Source of the DNA: CAZPWF01 sp964610775
Lineage (GTDB): Bacteria; Patescibacteriota; Saccharimonadia; Saccharimonadales; JACQNP01
NCBI GenBank assembly: GCA_964610775.1
Contig: CAZSZC010000005.1
Location: 1-48,109 of the forward strand
Length of the DNA stretch: 48,109 bases
Reading direction: 5' to 3'
The notes beneath the pieces were generated by a model. That model had not been told where the DNA came from and did not search any database. It worked only from the letters and a program-made list of their open reading frames with translations. The position numbers and the translations under genes are program-made. Positions 24,131 to 32,139 of this stretch are shown here, one piece after another. Numbering within the stretch: position 1 is the first letter of the stretch; the number at the start of each line of letters is the position of its first letter.

Positions 24131-24288
24131 TACTTCTTTCCGAAGCCTATCAGGAATAGCAGAACTGTCGAGGCCATAACGGCGAGATATAACTGGAAAA
24201 TCTCTCGACTACTATTTCTGGTAACGGCGATTAAGATAACAGCTACCCATATCAAGAGAATAGTAAAGAATATCGAGATATAACGCAT
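24130..24288 (-). CDS. 52-residue membrane protein, first gene of the ubiB operon
   Basis: A short frame from ATG 24288 to TAA 24130-24132 encodes 52 residues with two hydrophobic helices (about 4-22 and 32-49) joined by a basic turn (RNSSRE). The stop overlaps the ubiB ATG by one base (TAATG). A perfect TATAAT lies 6 nt before the ATG, so a leaderless mRNA would start on it. The promoter geometry and the coupling are the main evidence that it is real. Function unknown. Confidence 0.65.
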   Translation of the reverse strand: MRYISIFFTILLIWVAVILIAVTRNSSREIFQLYLAVMASTVLLFLIGFGKK

Positions 24289-24294
24289 ACGCTT

Positions 24295-24300
24295 ATTATA
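24295..24300 (-). promoter_or_regulatory. -10 element of the ubiB operon, leaderless spacing
   Basis: TATAAT on the minus strand, 6 nt before the ATG at 24288. The rest of the 252-nt gap to the helicase gene (up to 24540) shows only a short inverted repeat (GAACT/AGTTC near 24438-24452) and no convincing gene. Confidence 0.6.
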
Positions 24301-24540
24301 TCATAAAAATAACCCATAATCCATTAAAGTCTAGCTTTTAACAGATTAGTTTTGTATTCGAACGGAAAGGGATAAAATAATATACCCATCAAAATTATAG
24401 GTATCTTATCTGGTCGGCAGTGGTGAACGAAGTTAGAACTTTAAGAGTTCATCATTTTAAAACCAAAACCAGCAGATGTGCTATTCAAAAAATAAACTTA
24501 ACACGAGATTCTCATCAGAAGACTCCAGCTAATTTGGCAT

Positions 24541-27108
24541 CTAGCCCGCGTCGTATCCCGCAGCTTTTCTAAGCTCTACGATACTACCGCTAAAATCTCT
24601 TAGAAAAACATTTCTCCCAGGAAGGTCGTCTCGCTTGCTTAGAATTTCTCTAAGCTCAATGCTGCCAATGGGCACTTCGCCAGATAGCTCTTGATATACA
24701 CGTATGCTATCTGCTGCAATCCATACATATCTTGAGCCCTCCTTCTTTACAACATTAAACCCAGCCTTTAATCTCAGGTCCGTTATACGACCTTCGAAAG
24801 GTGTGAGAAAAGTTGAGATTGATGGGGTATCTTTTCTCTCAGCCAGCTTTTCAGCAAGCTCGGGACCACTGAGTGGAGTATCACCAGATAACTCTTTGTA
24901 TATACGTACGCTATCTTCTTCTGTCCAGTTACTCCAGTCAGGATGCTTAACGGTTTCATTTACCTTCTGCTGTAAAGCCCGAATTTTGCCACCAAACGGC
25001 TCAAGAACAGTGTGTGGTCCAGGTAAATCTTTCCTTGCTTGTAAGCGTCTTGTAAATTCGCTACTACTAAGTATTTCTCCATCAGCAAGTTCGTTATAAA
25101 CTCTTATACTATCAGTTTCAGTCCAGTCAGAGCGATGCATTAACCGATTTTTATGCCCAGCTGCCTCGTGCAAATTCCCAAGCTTTCTATCGAAAGGTAT
25201 GAGCAACACGTAAAAAGGCGGCAAATCTGGGTCTTCGGCGAGTTTTGCTTTCAATTCTTCGGCAGTAAGTAGGTTCCCCTCGCTTAGTCGTCGATAAACC
25301 GCTAAACATTTTTCAGCATTCCAGCCTTGCCATTCATTTTTAGATTTGTAACCCGCAGCTTCTTTTAAATTTGTAATCTTGCCTTCAAAATCTTGCAGGA
25401 AACGTGTCAGGCTTGGTACATCTTTTCTCTGTGCAAGAACAGCCGCGAGCCGAGTGACACTCAATGGTTCGTCACCCGAGAGAGTCTTATATATTTCTAT
25501 ACTATCTGCAGCAGCCCAGTCATCCCAGGTGCCAGCAATTGGTAGTTTTGCTTCAATCTTAATGCAAGCTGCTTCTCGTAGTTTCATCAAGCTACCATTA
25601 AATGGTCGTAATAATCGTTTAGTTGCTGGTCCTTTGCCGTCATAGTACGCCTCTTTGATATCTGAAATGCCTGCTATTCGACCTGCCTCTTCACATAGAT
25701 TCTTGTAGTAAGTTACTGCTTCTCTTTGGTTTATACCACGTCCAGTAGTTTCAATATCACTTAAGATGTCCAATATTTCACGTTGTAGTTCAGTGAAGTT
25801 CACACTACCCACATCTATACGTGTAATTTGTTTATGTTCGGGGTCACCACTGCTTGCAAAGACGTCACCCCAAAATTCATCGAGCATAGTTAACCGTTCG
25901 CAGTTTGCAACAAAATCTCTGACTTGGACTAGCTCTTTGCCAGGAAGCTTACGAAGCCCACGGCCTAACTGTTGTAAGAATACAGTCTTTGAGTCGGTTT
26001 GACGCATGAATACTACCTGATTAACTTCTGGCACATCGATACCCTCGTTGAACATATCTACGACTAGTAAAGTCTCAAGTTCGCCCGCTTTGAACTGTTC
26101 AAGATATCTTTTTATCTCCCAGGCAGGCAGTTTGGTGTGAATCGGTGCAGCGTTCGGAAAATACTGGGCAAACTCTTCTGTATGCTCAATTGAAGGACAA
26201 AATACAAGACGACGAACAGGACCATTTAAATCTTTGGCATCCTCGATACAAATACGAGCAACTTCATCGTCTCTCATTGGCGCGAAAATAGTACGATTCA
26301 ATTGCTTGATGTTATGTTTAGCTCCTCTAATGTCATGGAGCACTTGTAGAGCTGCGATTTCGTCTATAACAACCCTGTATTCCACTGGCGTCAGAAGTCC
26401 CTCAGCAATGGCTTCGTCCAATGGTTTCTGGTATATTTCAGGCCCAAAAATTTCTCGAATATCCTTTAGGTCACGACGGTCTGGTGTTCCAGTAAAACCA
26501 GCCATAAATTGTGGTTCAAAATATCTCAAAGTTGGCTCGTAAGTAGATGCTTTCGCGTGGTGACTCTCGTCAATAACAATATAATCAAATTCGTCAGGGA
26601 AAAACGCTTCGCGCCACTCACGCATCACCTGAAAGGAAGCGAAAAGGCATGACACTTTATGATAATCTTGCTCTTCTCCAGTAAATGTTCCGTATGTTGC
26701 ATCGGGCCCAATAATGCGTTCAAATCGTTCCCGTGCTTGGTCAAGTATACGATTCTGATGGCAAAGGAAAAGGACACGACTACCAGGATGCTCTTCAAGA
26801 AACCTTTTTGCGTCTGCGGCCATAACGTTTGTCTTCCCAAGCCCTGTTGCCATTTGTACCAGAGCAGTAGCACCTCCGTTAAGTCGAGTTTCTGCAAGGG
26901 CATCGAGACACTCCATTTGCTCAACTCTTGGTTCTACCTCTGGGCAAGTTAATCTAATCCGTTCAATCAGGTCAATTGTATTATTGCTAAATGGTAGGTC
27001 GCTCGTAGCGCCTAAATTATCTAATGCCATTCCGCCTATGTATGCATAGGGAGCTTCGACTTCAACAATTGGTGGCAATTCTCTTTCGCCATCTACCTCA
27101 GGATTCAT
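24541..27108 (-). CDS. SF2 helicase with five tandem C-terminal modules
   Basis: 855 residues. The DEAD/DEAH core (about 50-460) has Walker A MATGLGKTN (about 86-94), IDESHH (about 180), GFTGTPDR and motif VI QQLGRGLRKL (about 382). The C-terminal 330 residues are five repeats of about 65 residues starting near 526, 592, 660, 723 and 791, plus a degenerate half-copy at about 485-515. Each has a Trp, then DSIRVY.EL, a Leu-rich helix, RKD.PS, then F.G.I..L..AAG. The look resembles homing-endonuclease-associated repeats, which bind DNA. Target and role unknown; defence or repair is possible. No nuclease domain was recognised. Confidence 0.85.
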   Translation of the reverse strand: MNPEVDGERELPPIVEVEAPYAYIGGMALDNLGATSDLPFSNNTIDLIERIRLTCPEVEPRVEQMECLDALAETRLNGGATALVQMATGLGKTNVMAADAKRFLEEHPGSRVLFLCHQNRILDQARERFERIIGPDATYGTFTGEEQDYHKVSCLFASFQVMREWREAFFPDEFDYIVIDESHHAKASTYEPTLRYFEPQFMAGFTGTPDRRDLKDIREIFGPEIYQKPLDEAIAEGLLTPVEYRVVIDEIAALQVLHDIRGAKHNIKQLNRTIFAPMRDDEVARICIEDAKDLNGPVRRLVFCPSIEHTEEFAQYFPNAAPIHTKLPAWEIKRYLEQFKAGELETLLVVDMFNEGIDVPEVNQVVFMRQTDSKTVFLQQLGRGLRKLPGKELVQVRDFVANCERLTMLDEFWGDVFASSGDPEHKQITRIDVGSVNFTELQREILDILSDIETTGRGINQREAVTYYKNLCEEAGRIAGISDIKEAYYDGKGPATKRLLRPFNGSLMKLREAACIKIEAKLPIAGTWDDWAAADSIEIYKTLSGDEPLSVTRLAAVLAQRKDVPSLTRFLQDFEGKITNLKEAAGYKSKNEWQGWNAEKCLAVYRRLSEGNLLTAEELKAKLAEDPDLPPFYVLLIPFDRKLGNLHEAAGHKNRLMHRSDWTETDSIRVYNELADGEILSSSEFTRRLQARKDLPGPHTVLEPFGGKIRALQQKVNETVKHPDWSNWTEEDSVRIYKELSGDTPLSGPELAEKLAERKDTPSISTFLTPFEGRITDLRLKAGFNVVKKEGSRYVWIAADSIRVYQELSGEVPIGSIELREILSKRDDLPGRNVFLRDFSGSIVELRKAAGYDAG

Positions 27109-27114
27109 ATCTAT

Positions 27115-27123
27115 ATTAAAGCA
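27115..27123 (-). promoter_or_regulatory. Extended -10 of the helicase gene, leaderless spacing
   Basis: TGC then TTTAAT on the minus strand, ending 6 nt before the ATG at 27108. Confidence 0.5.
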
Positions 27124-27194
27124 TGATTTAGTGTAATTGGCTATTACATGGGATTATCATAGCAAGAAAGTCCGAATCCGTAGTGGTCTAAAAC

Positions 27195-27230
27195 AATAAC
27201 AGAGGCCTTTTGACCTCTGTTATTTTATAG
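27195..27230. terminator. Strong hairpin terminator after tRNA-Pro, possibly bidirectional
   Basis: An 11-bp perfect stem (AATAACAGAGG with CCTCTGTTATT, 8-nt loop) lies downstream of tRNA-Pro on the minus strand, with TTGTTTTAG after it. On the plus strand the tail is TTATAG. Confidence 0.75.
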
Positions 27231-27241
27231 TGCTTATGCTT

Positions 27242-27318
27242 TGGTCGGGGTGAAAGGACTCGAACCTTCGACCTGACGGTCCCAAACCGTCCGCGCTAGC
27301 CAACTGCGCCACACCCCG
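27242..27318 (-). tRNA. tRNA-Pro (anticodon TGG)
   Basis: 77 nt on the minus strand with a 7-bp acceptor stem (CGGGGTG/CACCCCG), a TTCGAGT T-loop, anticodon TGG in the loop TTTGGGA, discriminator A and an encoded CCA. Its 5' 23 nt overlap the end of the upstream LAGLIDADG-like gene on the same strand. Confidence 0.95.
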
Positions 27319-27727
27319 GATAATTAGACAAGAGGTATTCTAACATTTCTTCTAGCTTTTTATAAGTGGCTTTATCGACAAAGCGGATCTTACATGTACC
27401 TTTTGTTTTACCAATTTTGTTACCTATTGGTCTAACTATAGTTTTGTTCATCTGTGACCTAGGTATTTCTGTTATTCGTAACCAGTATTTTTCCAGCTCT
27501 TCTTTAGAATCATTTTCGTGAATCTGAATTTGAAATCGGAGTTTTTCGTTCAAAATTCTAATGTCGTATCTTAAGAATTCGAGGAATAGTTTAATCATTC
27601 TAGGATTAGTATTTGTTAGTTCGATCGGATATGTCATTGCGTTTTTCCATCTCGTATCTCTCCTGGACTTAGTGCCCTCTGCCCACCAAAGTATTAATCC
27701 GATTATCTCTCTTTCTGATAAAACCAT
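27296..27727 (-). CDS. LAGLIDADG-like fold protein running into tRNA-Pro
   Basis: 143 residues. The pattern LILWWAEGTK ... ELTNTNPRMIKLFLEFLRYD ... KLRFQIQIHEN ... EKYWLRITEIPRSQMNKT ... GTCKIRFVDK matches a family common in CPR genomes that I recall as LAGLIDADG-endonuclease-like. The usual acidic catalytic residues of homing enzymes are not obvious. The last 7 codons and the stop lie inside the tRNA-Pro gene, so RNase P cleavage of a joint transcript would remove the message end. Start chosen from the extended -10 located 6 nt upstream. Possibly selfish, but no intron or intein is seen. Confidence 0.65.
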   Translation of the reverse strand: MVLSEREIIGLILWWAEGTKSRRDTRWKNAMTYPIELTNTNPRMIKLFLEFLRYDIRILNEKLRFQIQIHENDSKEELEKYWLRITEIPRSQMNKTIVRPIGNKIGKTKGTCKIRFVDKATYKKLEEMLEYLLSNYPGCGAVG

Positions 27728-27733
27728 AAACTA

Positions 27734-27742
27734 ATAGTATCA
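27734..27742 (-). promoter_or_regulatory. Extended -10, leaderless spacing
   Basis: TGA then TACTAT on the minus strand, ending 6 nt before the ATG at 27727. Confidence 0.5.
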
Positions 27743-27808
27743 CGCTATATACCATGAGGCATACTAGACAGGGACGCTACAATGTACCGACAACAAAAAA
27801 TCGATTTT

Positions 27809-27835
27809 TTGACACTCACAGAACAATGCTATCCT
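27809..27835 (+). promoter_or_regulatory. Promoter with consensus -35, leaderless spacing
   Basis: TTGACA (27809-27814), a 15-bp spacer and extended -10 TGC-TATCCT (27830-27835), ending 6 nt before the ATG at 27842. It is the clearest -35/-10 pair among the leaderless sites. Confidence 0.6.
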
Positions 27836-27841
27836 TAATCT

Positions 27842-28213
27842 ATGGTTCAAGATGACAATAGCGACTCGGAGGAAGTTGATGAATACACTCGCTTAGCACA
27901 ACAGGACTACGCAAGGAATAATAAGCATGAAGTGTTCCAGGGCAATCAAGATGAAGGAAAAGATAACTCAAACCAAAGTAAAGGGATATTTGATAGAAGA
28001 AATAGCAAATCAGATTCCGGTCACAGTGCAATAGAGGCGGGATTTCTGGGAATAGTAACGTTTTTTGTGGTCGGTTTTGTACTTTTCTTTTTTGGTGGTC
28101 TGTTTGTAAGCACGAGTTCTAGTGATGGACCATGGGGATCTCTTAATGGCTTTGGATGGCTTGTTTCATTAGGTATTTCTATCTGGGTATTTTATTGGTA
28201 TGCAAATAAATAA
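27842..28213 (+). CDS. Small membrane protein with an acidic N-terminus
   Basis: 123 residues. The N-terminal 65 are hydrophilic, rich in Asp, Glu, Asn, Ser and Gln. Two transmembrane helices follow (about 67-90 and 100-120) and the protein ends YWYANK. No known motif. It precedes the Tim44-like gene by 67 nt, which has its own promoter. The function is not recognised. Confidence 0.6.
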   Translation: MVQDDNSDSEEVDEYTRLAQQDYARNNKHEVFQGNQDEGKDNSNQSKGIFDRRNSKSDSGHSAIEAGFLGIVTFFVVGFVLFFFGGLFVSTSSSDGPWGSLNGFGWLVSLGISIWVFYWYANK

Positions 28214-28217
28214 TACG

Positions 28218-28246
28218 TTGGAAACATCACTTTTTAAGGGTATGCT
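28218..28246 (+). promoter_or_regulatory. Promoter of the Tim44-like gene
   Basis: TTGGAA (28218-28223), a 17-bp spacer and TATGCT (28241-28246). The leader of about 28 nt carries AAGGA 6 nt before the ATG, so this gene uses a conventional ribosome site. Confidence 0.55.
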
Positions 28247-28280
28247 TTAGTAAATAGACAATAAAGTATAAGGACTCCGT

Positions 28281-29714
28281 ATGTTTGCACTAACAATTCT
28301 GTATATATTTGCCAGGGCTGGTGGTGGAGGCTCATTTTCGGGTGGTGGTGGAAGTTCGTCTTCGGGGAGTAGTTTTGATGGCGGCACAAGCACAATTGGT
28401 CTATTTCTTGCATTGTTTATTTTGATATGGGGAGCACTTGTTTTTTTAACTTGGAAACTAACAGAAAAACTTCTAAAATCTTTGCGAAACAAATCTCCTA
28501 AGAGCAAACGATTCATCGTATGGGGAACTTTAATTATTCTCTTAGTTGCTGGTGTCGCGCTAATTCCAATATCAAAATATATTTATGCCCCACTAATCTA
28601 TCTTCCATTGTGGATGGGCATTTGTTTTATGTTGTCAATTGCCACTAGCGTACCCTGTGGGCTAGCTTTGGGACTTGATAATACTGAGGATATTGCTCGG
28701 GAGAAAACAAATAGTAAATTTACGATTGCAGCCCAAAATGATAGTACGCTGCAACCTGAGTTGCTAATAAAATACATAAATGACGTATTTCTTAAATACC
28801 AATCCGACTGGACTAATTTCAATCTGCAAAGCATGCAGGGCTACTTGTCTCAAAACTATTTTAGGCATATGCAGTTGGTTCTTACTTCATTGAGAAATTT
28901 GGCTCGACAAAATATCGTAAGAAATGCCCGAGCGAGTATAGACTTACAAGAAATAAATATGGATGATCCTTCAAAACCTTACTTTATTGCAAAGGTTGAG
29001 GGTTCTGTGTTAGATAGTTTAGTAAGTACCAAAGATAAACACGAAATTGCCCCCGAGGAGGATGTGGATTTTACAGAATTCTGGAAATTCATTAAGGAAA
29101 ATGGGCAATGGAAATTAGATGATATAAAACAAGAAACAGAACAAGAGGAAAAACTCCAAGATGAACTCAAACTATTTGCTCAAAAAAATGGCATGTACTA
29201 CGCAGCAGATTGGGGACATTTACTCTTGCCCGAAGAGGGTGAATTATTCGTAGATTCTGAATTCGGGGTTGCAGATATAAATAATCACATTATTGGTCTT
29301 TATAAAAATATTCTTATTGAACTATATACCTATACGTCGAGTCCGGACGATCCAGTAGCTGAAGATGACTTTTTGATTGCTCAGGCGACACTTCCGAAGA
29401 TTTACGGAAATATTATTGTAGAGCACCGTCGAAATAAATTATTTCATAGAAAACCTCCAAATGGAATGCAGACAATAACATTAGAGTGGCCAGACTTTAA
29501 TAGTAAATATCAAGTGTTTGCTACAACCGTAGAGCAGGTAACGGCATTTGAGCTTTTACATCCTGTGTTTATGGAAAAACTATTCGCTCTTGATTTTGAT
29601 ATTAGTATCGAGGTAGTTGGAAATATACTTTATCTCTATACAGGCTCTCAGGTTGAACGTTATAGTACGATGCTTGAAATACTTAAAGTCGCATTTGCCG
29701 AAATGAAATTGTAG
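28281..29714 (+). CDS. Tim44-like and DUF3137-like membrane protein
   Basis: 477 residues. A hydrophobic start is followed by a Gly/Ser-rich stretch (about 13-37), transmembrane helices (about 40-62 and two around 77-125), then a Tim44-like domain (about 150-300). Its marks are YINDVFLKYQSDWTNFN, LQSMQGYLSQNYF and VDFTEFWKFIKENGQWKLDDI. The C-terminal 170 residues (YGNIIVEHRRNKLF ... FATTVEQVTAFELLHPVFMEKL) resemble DUF3137. Bacterial Tim44-like proteins bind other proteins at the membrane. The fusion suggests a membrane scaffold, but the role is unknown. Confidence 0.72.
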   Translation: MFALTILYIFARAGGGGSFSGGGGSSSSGSSFDGGTSTIGLFLALFILIWGALVFLTWKLTEKLLKSLRNKSPKSKRFIVWGTLIILLVAGVALIPISKYIYAPLIYLPLWMGICFMLSIATSVPCGLALGLDNTEDIAREKTNSKFTIAAQNDSTLQPELLIKYINDVFLKYQSDWTNFNLQSMQGYLSQNYFRHMQLVLTSLRNLARQNIVRNARASIDLQEINMDDPSKPYFIAKVEGSVLDSLVSTKDKHEIAPEEDVDFTEFWKFIKENGQWKLDDIKQETEQEEKLQDELKLFAQKNGMYYAADWGHLLLPEEGELFVDSEFGVADINNHIIGLYKNILIELYTYTSSPDDPVAEDDFLIAQATLPKIYGNIIVEHRRNKLFHRKPPNGMQTITLEWPDFNSKYQVFATTVEQVTAFELLHPVFMEKLFALDFDISIEVVGNILYLYTGSQVERYSTMLEILKVAFAEMKL

Positions 29715-29721
29715 GTCTTGT

Positions 29722-29746
29722 TTGGCGAGTAGTTACTAATCGCCAA
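29722..29746 (+). terminator. Hairpin after the Tim44-like gene
   Basis: A 7-bp stem TTGGCGA/TCGCCAA with an 11-nt loop sits 7 nt after the stop and is followed by CATCTTTC. The T-run is weak. Confidence 0.4.
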
Positions 29747-29815
29747 CATCTTTCTATGCATTTATAAAGCTTTGCCAGGATATGTCGCTATTTATCTATA
29801 AAACAATAGTAGTGG

Positions 29816-30331
29816 CTAGTCTTTTATCTTATATAGGATAGCTATGGGCGCCAAACAAAGAATAATAACTACAGTAATCCCAGGAATGAAGTATGGGACG
29901 AATTCAGAGTTTGGTACCGGATTGTTTGAAAGCAGAAACATCAAGGCCTGAACAACTACCAGCACCAATAAAGCAGCTGCAACAACATGGCTGAATGCAA
30001 ACAGCCAATCTACCCATGAAGTCTTTTTTGAAGTCCTTACATAAAAAATATGAAGATAAAGAGCTGATCGTACGCCAAGAGCAATCGCAGCTAAAAATGT
30101 TGCTAAGAAGATTGCCGATGCGAGACTATCAATAACTGTGGTGAACATCATTAGTAGCATTACCACTGCGGTCACGAGCAAAGTATGAGTAATCTCCCAA
30201 GTGGCAGAAACGTAACCAGATTTTCCGGCTTTTGGATTTCGTAGTCTTGCAAAACTTAGATAGGTTTCATAAAGAAAAGCTAACACAAACAGTATAGTTG
30301 GTATTAGAAAGAGCAAAAGTGCAGTTGTCAT
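29816..30331 (-). CDS. Short subunit-II-like partner of the cytochrome bd-type oxidase
   Basis: 171 residues with five predicted transmembrane helices (about 2-22, 45-66, 72-95, 108-132 and 143-166). CydB is normally about 330-380 residues with eight or nine helices, so this is about half. The N-terminal segment LLLFLIPTILFVLAFLYETYLSFAR has CydB-like placement. The ATG overlaps the cydA stop by 4 nt, a strong sign of a joint complex. Homology to CydB is inferred from position and topology; it could be an unrelated accessory subunit. No cydX or cydDC is nearby. Confidence 0.6.
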   Translation of the reverse strand: MTTALLLFLIPTILFVLAFLYETYLSFARLRNPKAGKSGYVSATWEITHTLLVTAVVMLLMMFTTVIDSLASAIFLATFLAAIALGVRSALYLHIFYVRTSKKTSWVDWLFAFSHVVAAALLVLVVVQALMFLLSNNPVPNSEFVPYFIPGITVVIILCLAPIAILYKIKD

Positions 30332-31659
30332 AATTTCACCTCCTTACCCGTGTTGTCGCGTACGATTTTTCTAACTCCAAGTATGGTCAGTAATAGCATT
30401 AATATAAAAGCTGCAGGGAATACGTAGCCGAATGCTGTTATGTCATGTGTTTTAGTCAATGCTTCTTGGGTTGTAATATAACCAGTAACTGCCCAAGGTT
30501 GTCTCCCGATCTCGGTTAGCATCCATCCCAACTCCATTATTACCAAGCCAAGAAATCCTACTACTACAAACGGCACTAAAAATAGATTTTCGGACATCCA
30601 TTTGGGTCGCCATTTCGCCAAGACCAGGAATGTGACCAGTCCGCCAATTAGAATACCTATCAATGTAAGCTTGATATTAAACAATGCACGAATATATGAA
30701 GGCGGCCTAAGTGATTCAGGGTACTCACTGATGCCTCTGATATCAGCTTTTTCGTTGCCAACTAGAAAAGTCAGGCCGTCTGGCACAACGAAGTACGGTC
30801 CCTTTATTTCACCATTCCGACTAGGCACTCCTCCAAATATAAAGGGTAAGTGATTATCTGTATCATGAACTAGTTCGATTGCCGCAAACTTAACAGGCTC
30901 ATGTCGCGCTAAATATTTTCCAGTAATGTCAGCGGTTATAACGAGCGCAACCATGCAAATTATCGAGAAGAAGACCAGTCGTTTGATTATTTCCCAGTCA
31001 AATGTTTGTTTTGGTTTTCGTCTTTCTGTAGTTTTCATTCTCAGTAACTTTACTCCATATAAGGAAGCAATAAATAATGCAGATGCTAGATAATAGCCGG
31101 GCATTGAATGGAAAAACTCAATAAGTGAAGTTTGTGAAAACATCGCTTGCCATACATTTGGATTCTGAATCTGGCCATTTACATAATGGAATCCACTAGG
31201 AGCATTCATCCAAGCATTAACGCTCGTAATAGCAAAGGCACTCAGAGTACTGCCAATTATCACAAATACCCCAAAAATTAAATGTAGCCACCTAGGCACT
31301 CTCTTAGAGTTCCAAGTAAACATATACAAAGATAAGAAAACGGCCTCAATAAGAAATGCGTAAGTTTCGAACATAAAAGGAAGCCCAATAACTTTGCCTC
31401 CAAATTTCAGGATTCCGGGCCAAACTAGTGACATCTGAAGAGCAATTACAGTACCAGATATGACTCCAGTTACAACGAGTAGGGACATTATTTTAGACCA
31501 CAAATAGGCGGTCTCAACAGACTTTTTATCCTTCTTGTGTGCACCCCACCATTCGAACCATAACACAAGAACGGGCAGAGTCAATCCGAACATTACGAAT
31601 ATGATATGAAACGCAAGAGAGTCACCCATAAAAACTCTTGATGCGTGAAGATGTTCCAT
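30328..31659 (-). CDS. cydA: Cytochrome bd-type oxidase subunit I (CydA-like)
   Basis: 443 residues from the ATG at 31659 (SD GGGAG 7 nt before). Compared from memory with E. coli CydA: the His19-type ligand (AFHIIF), the His186-type ligand (EFFHSMPGYY), Glu99 and Glu107 equivalents (FETYAFLIEAVF), the Q-loop K..AAIE (VKFAAIE) and GW..TE.GRQPW are kept. The Arg391-x-Met393 site (FRIM), which serves haem b558, reads FNIK here. The Q-loop is short. It would reduce oxygen with quinol electrons at the membrane. The altered b558 site and half-size partner are unusual. No other respiratory complex is in the window. Confidence 0.88.
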   Translation of the reverse strand: MEHLHASRVFMGDSLAFHIIFVMFGLTLPVLVLWFEWWGAHKKDKKSVETAYLWSKIMSLLVVTGVISGTVIALQMSLVWPGILKFGGKVIGLPFMFETYAFLIEAVFLSLYMFTWNSKRVPRWLHLIFGVFVIIGSTLSAFAITSVNAWMNAPSGFHYVNGQIQNPNVWQAMFSQTSLIEFFHSMPGYYLASALFIASLYGVKLLRMKTTERRKPKQTFDWEIIKRLVFFSIICMVALVITADITGKYLARHEPVKFAAIELVHDTDNHLPFIFGGVPSRNGEIKGPYFVVPDGLTFLVGNEKADIRGISEYPESLRPPSYIRALFNIKLTLIGILIGGLVTFLVLAKWRPKWMSENLFLVPFVVVGFLGLVIMELGWMLTEIGRQPWAVTGYITTQEALTKTHDITAFGYVFPAAFILMLLLTILGVRKIVRDNTGKEVKL

Positions 31660-31799
31660 TTTTATTTCTCCCACATTTTATACTTACTTACAGAATACTA
31701 CTTTTAGATCGTTATTTAAACATAATGGTTTGGTTACGACTTTGCTTGCAAAACTTGTACGGATAATTTAGCTAAAACAGTGTTGGTTAATTATTCACT

Positions 31800-31828
31800 T
31801 TGACGGTTTTTAAGTTAAATGAGAATAT
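31800..31828 (+). promoter_or_regulatory. Promoter of the 67-residue membrane protein
   Basis: TTGACG (31800-31805), a 17-bp spacer and GAATAT preceded by TGA (extended -10). The start codon has GGGGG 6 nt upstream. Confidence 0.45.
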
Positions 31829-31856
31829 GAGGGTAATAAATTAGCGGGGGAATGAT

Positions 31857-32060
31857 ATGTTTGCAACAACACTTTTAGGCTATACGATTAATACAATTTG
31901 GTCAGTCATAGTTTTATTTATATGGATTGGAATTGCGTTTTGGCCAGCTAGGGTTGCAGGTAGAAAAGGACATAGCTTCTTCCTATTTTTTGTATTTAGC
32001 ATATTTTTCTTCCCTCTAGCACTACTAGTGGCGTATATTATGCCCAATCGAAATATTTAG
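31857..32060 (+). CDS. Small two-pass membrane protein
   Basis: 67 residues with two transmembrane helices (about 8-28 and 40-60) separated by a conserved-looking WPARVAGRKGHSF loop, followed by VAYIMPNR. Short proteins with this loop are frequent in bacterial genomes and of unknown role. Strong SD-like GGGGG with 6-nt spacing supports the start. It lies divergent from cydA and upstream of the CSLREA gene. Confidence 0.65.
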   Translation: MFATTLLGYTINTIWSVIVLFIWIGIAFWPARVAGRKGHSFFLFFVFSIFFFPLALLVAYIMPNRNI

Positions 32061-32086
32061 AAGTTAGTCCCACAAAAGCCAGTTTG

Positions 32087-32114
32087 TTGATAAGGTATAC
32101 CACAGGTGTATAAT
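32087..32114 (+). promoter_or_regulatory. Sigma-70-type promoter of the CSLREA surface gene
   Basis: TTGATA (32087-32092), a 16-bp spacer and TATAAT (32109-32114), with a leader of about 20 nt. This is among the best promoters in the window. Confidence 0.65.
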
Positions 32115-32139
32115 AAGCTTATACGTTTTGGTATAAGGT

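Noticed and set aside
26625..26952. Overlapping frames on both strands within the helicase gene
   Set aside because: Shadow frames of a well-supported helicase; no motifs and no start signals.
24541..27727. Restriction-modification or CRISPR-type defence island around the helicase
   Set aside because: No methyltransferase, nuclease, Cas gene or spacer-repeat array is present; only the helicase and a LAGLIDADG-like gene support any such idea.
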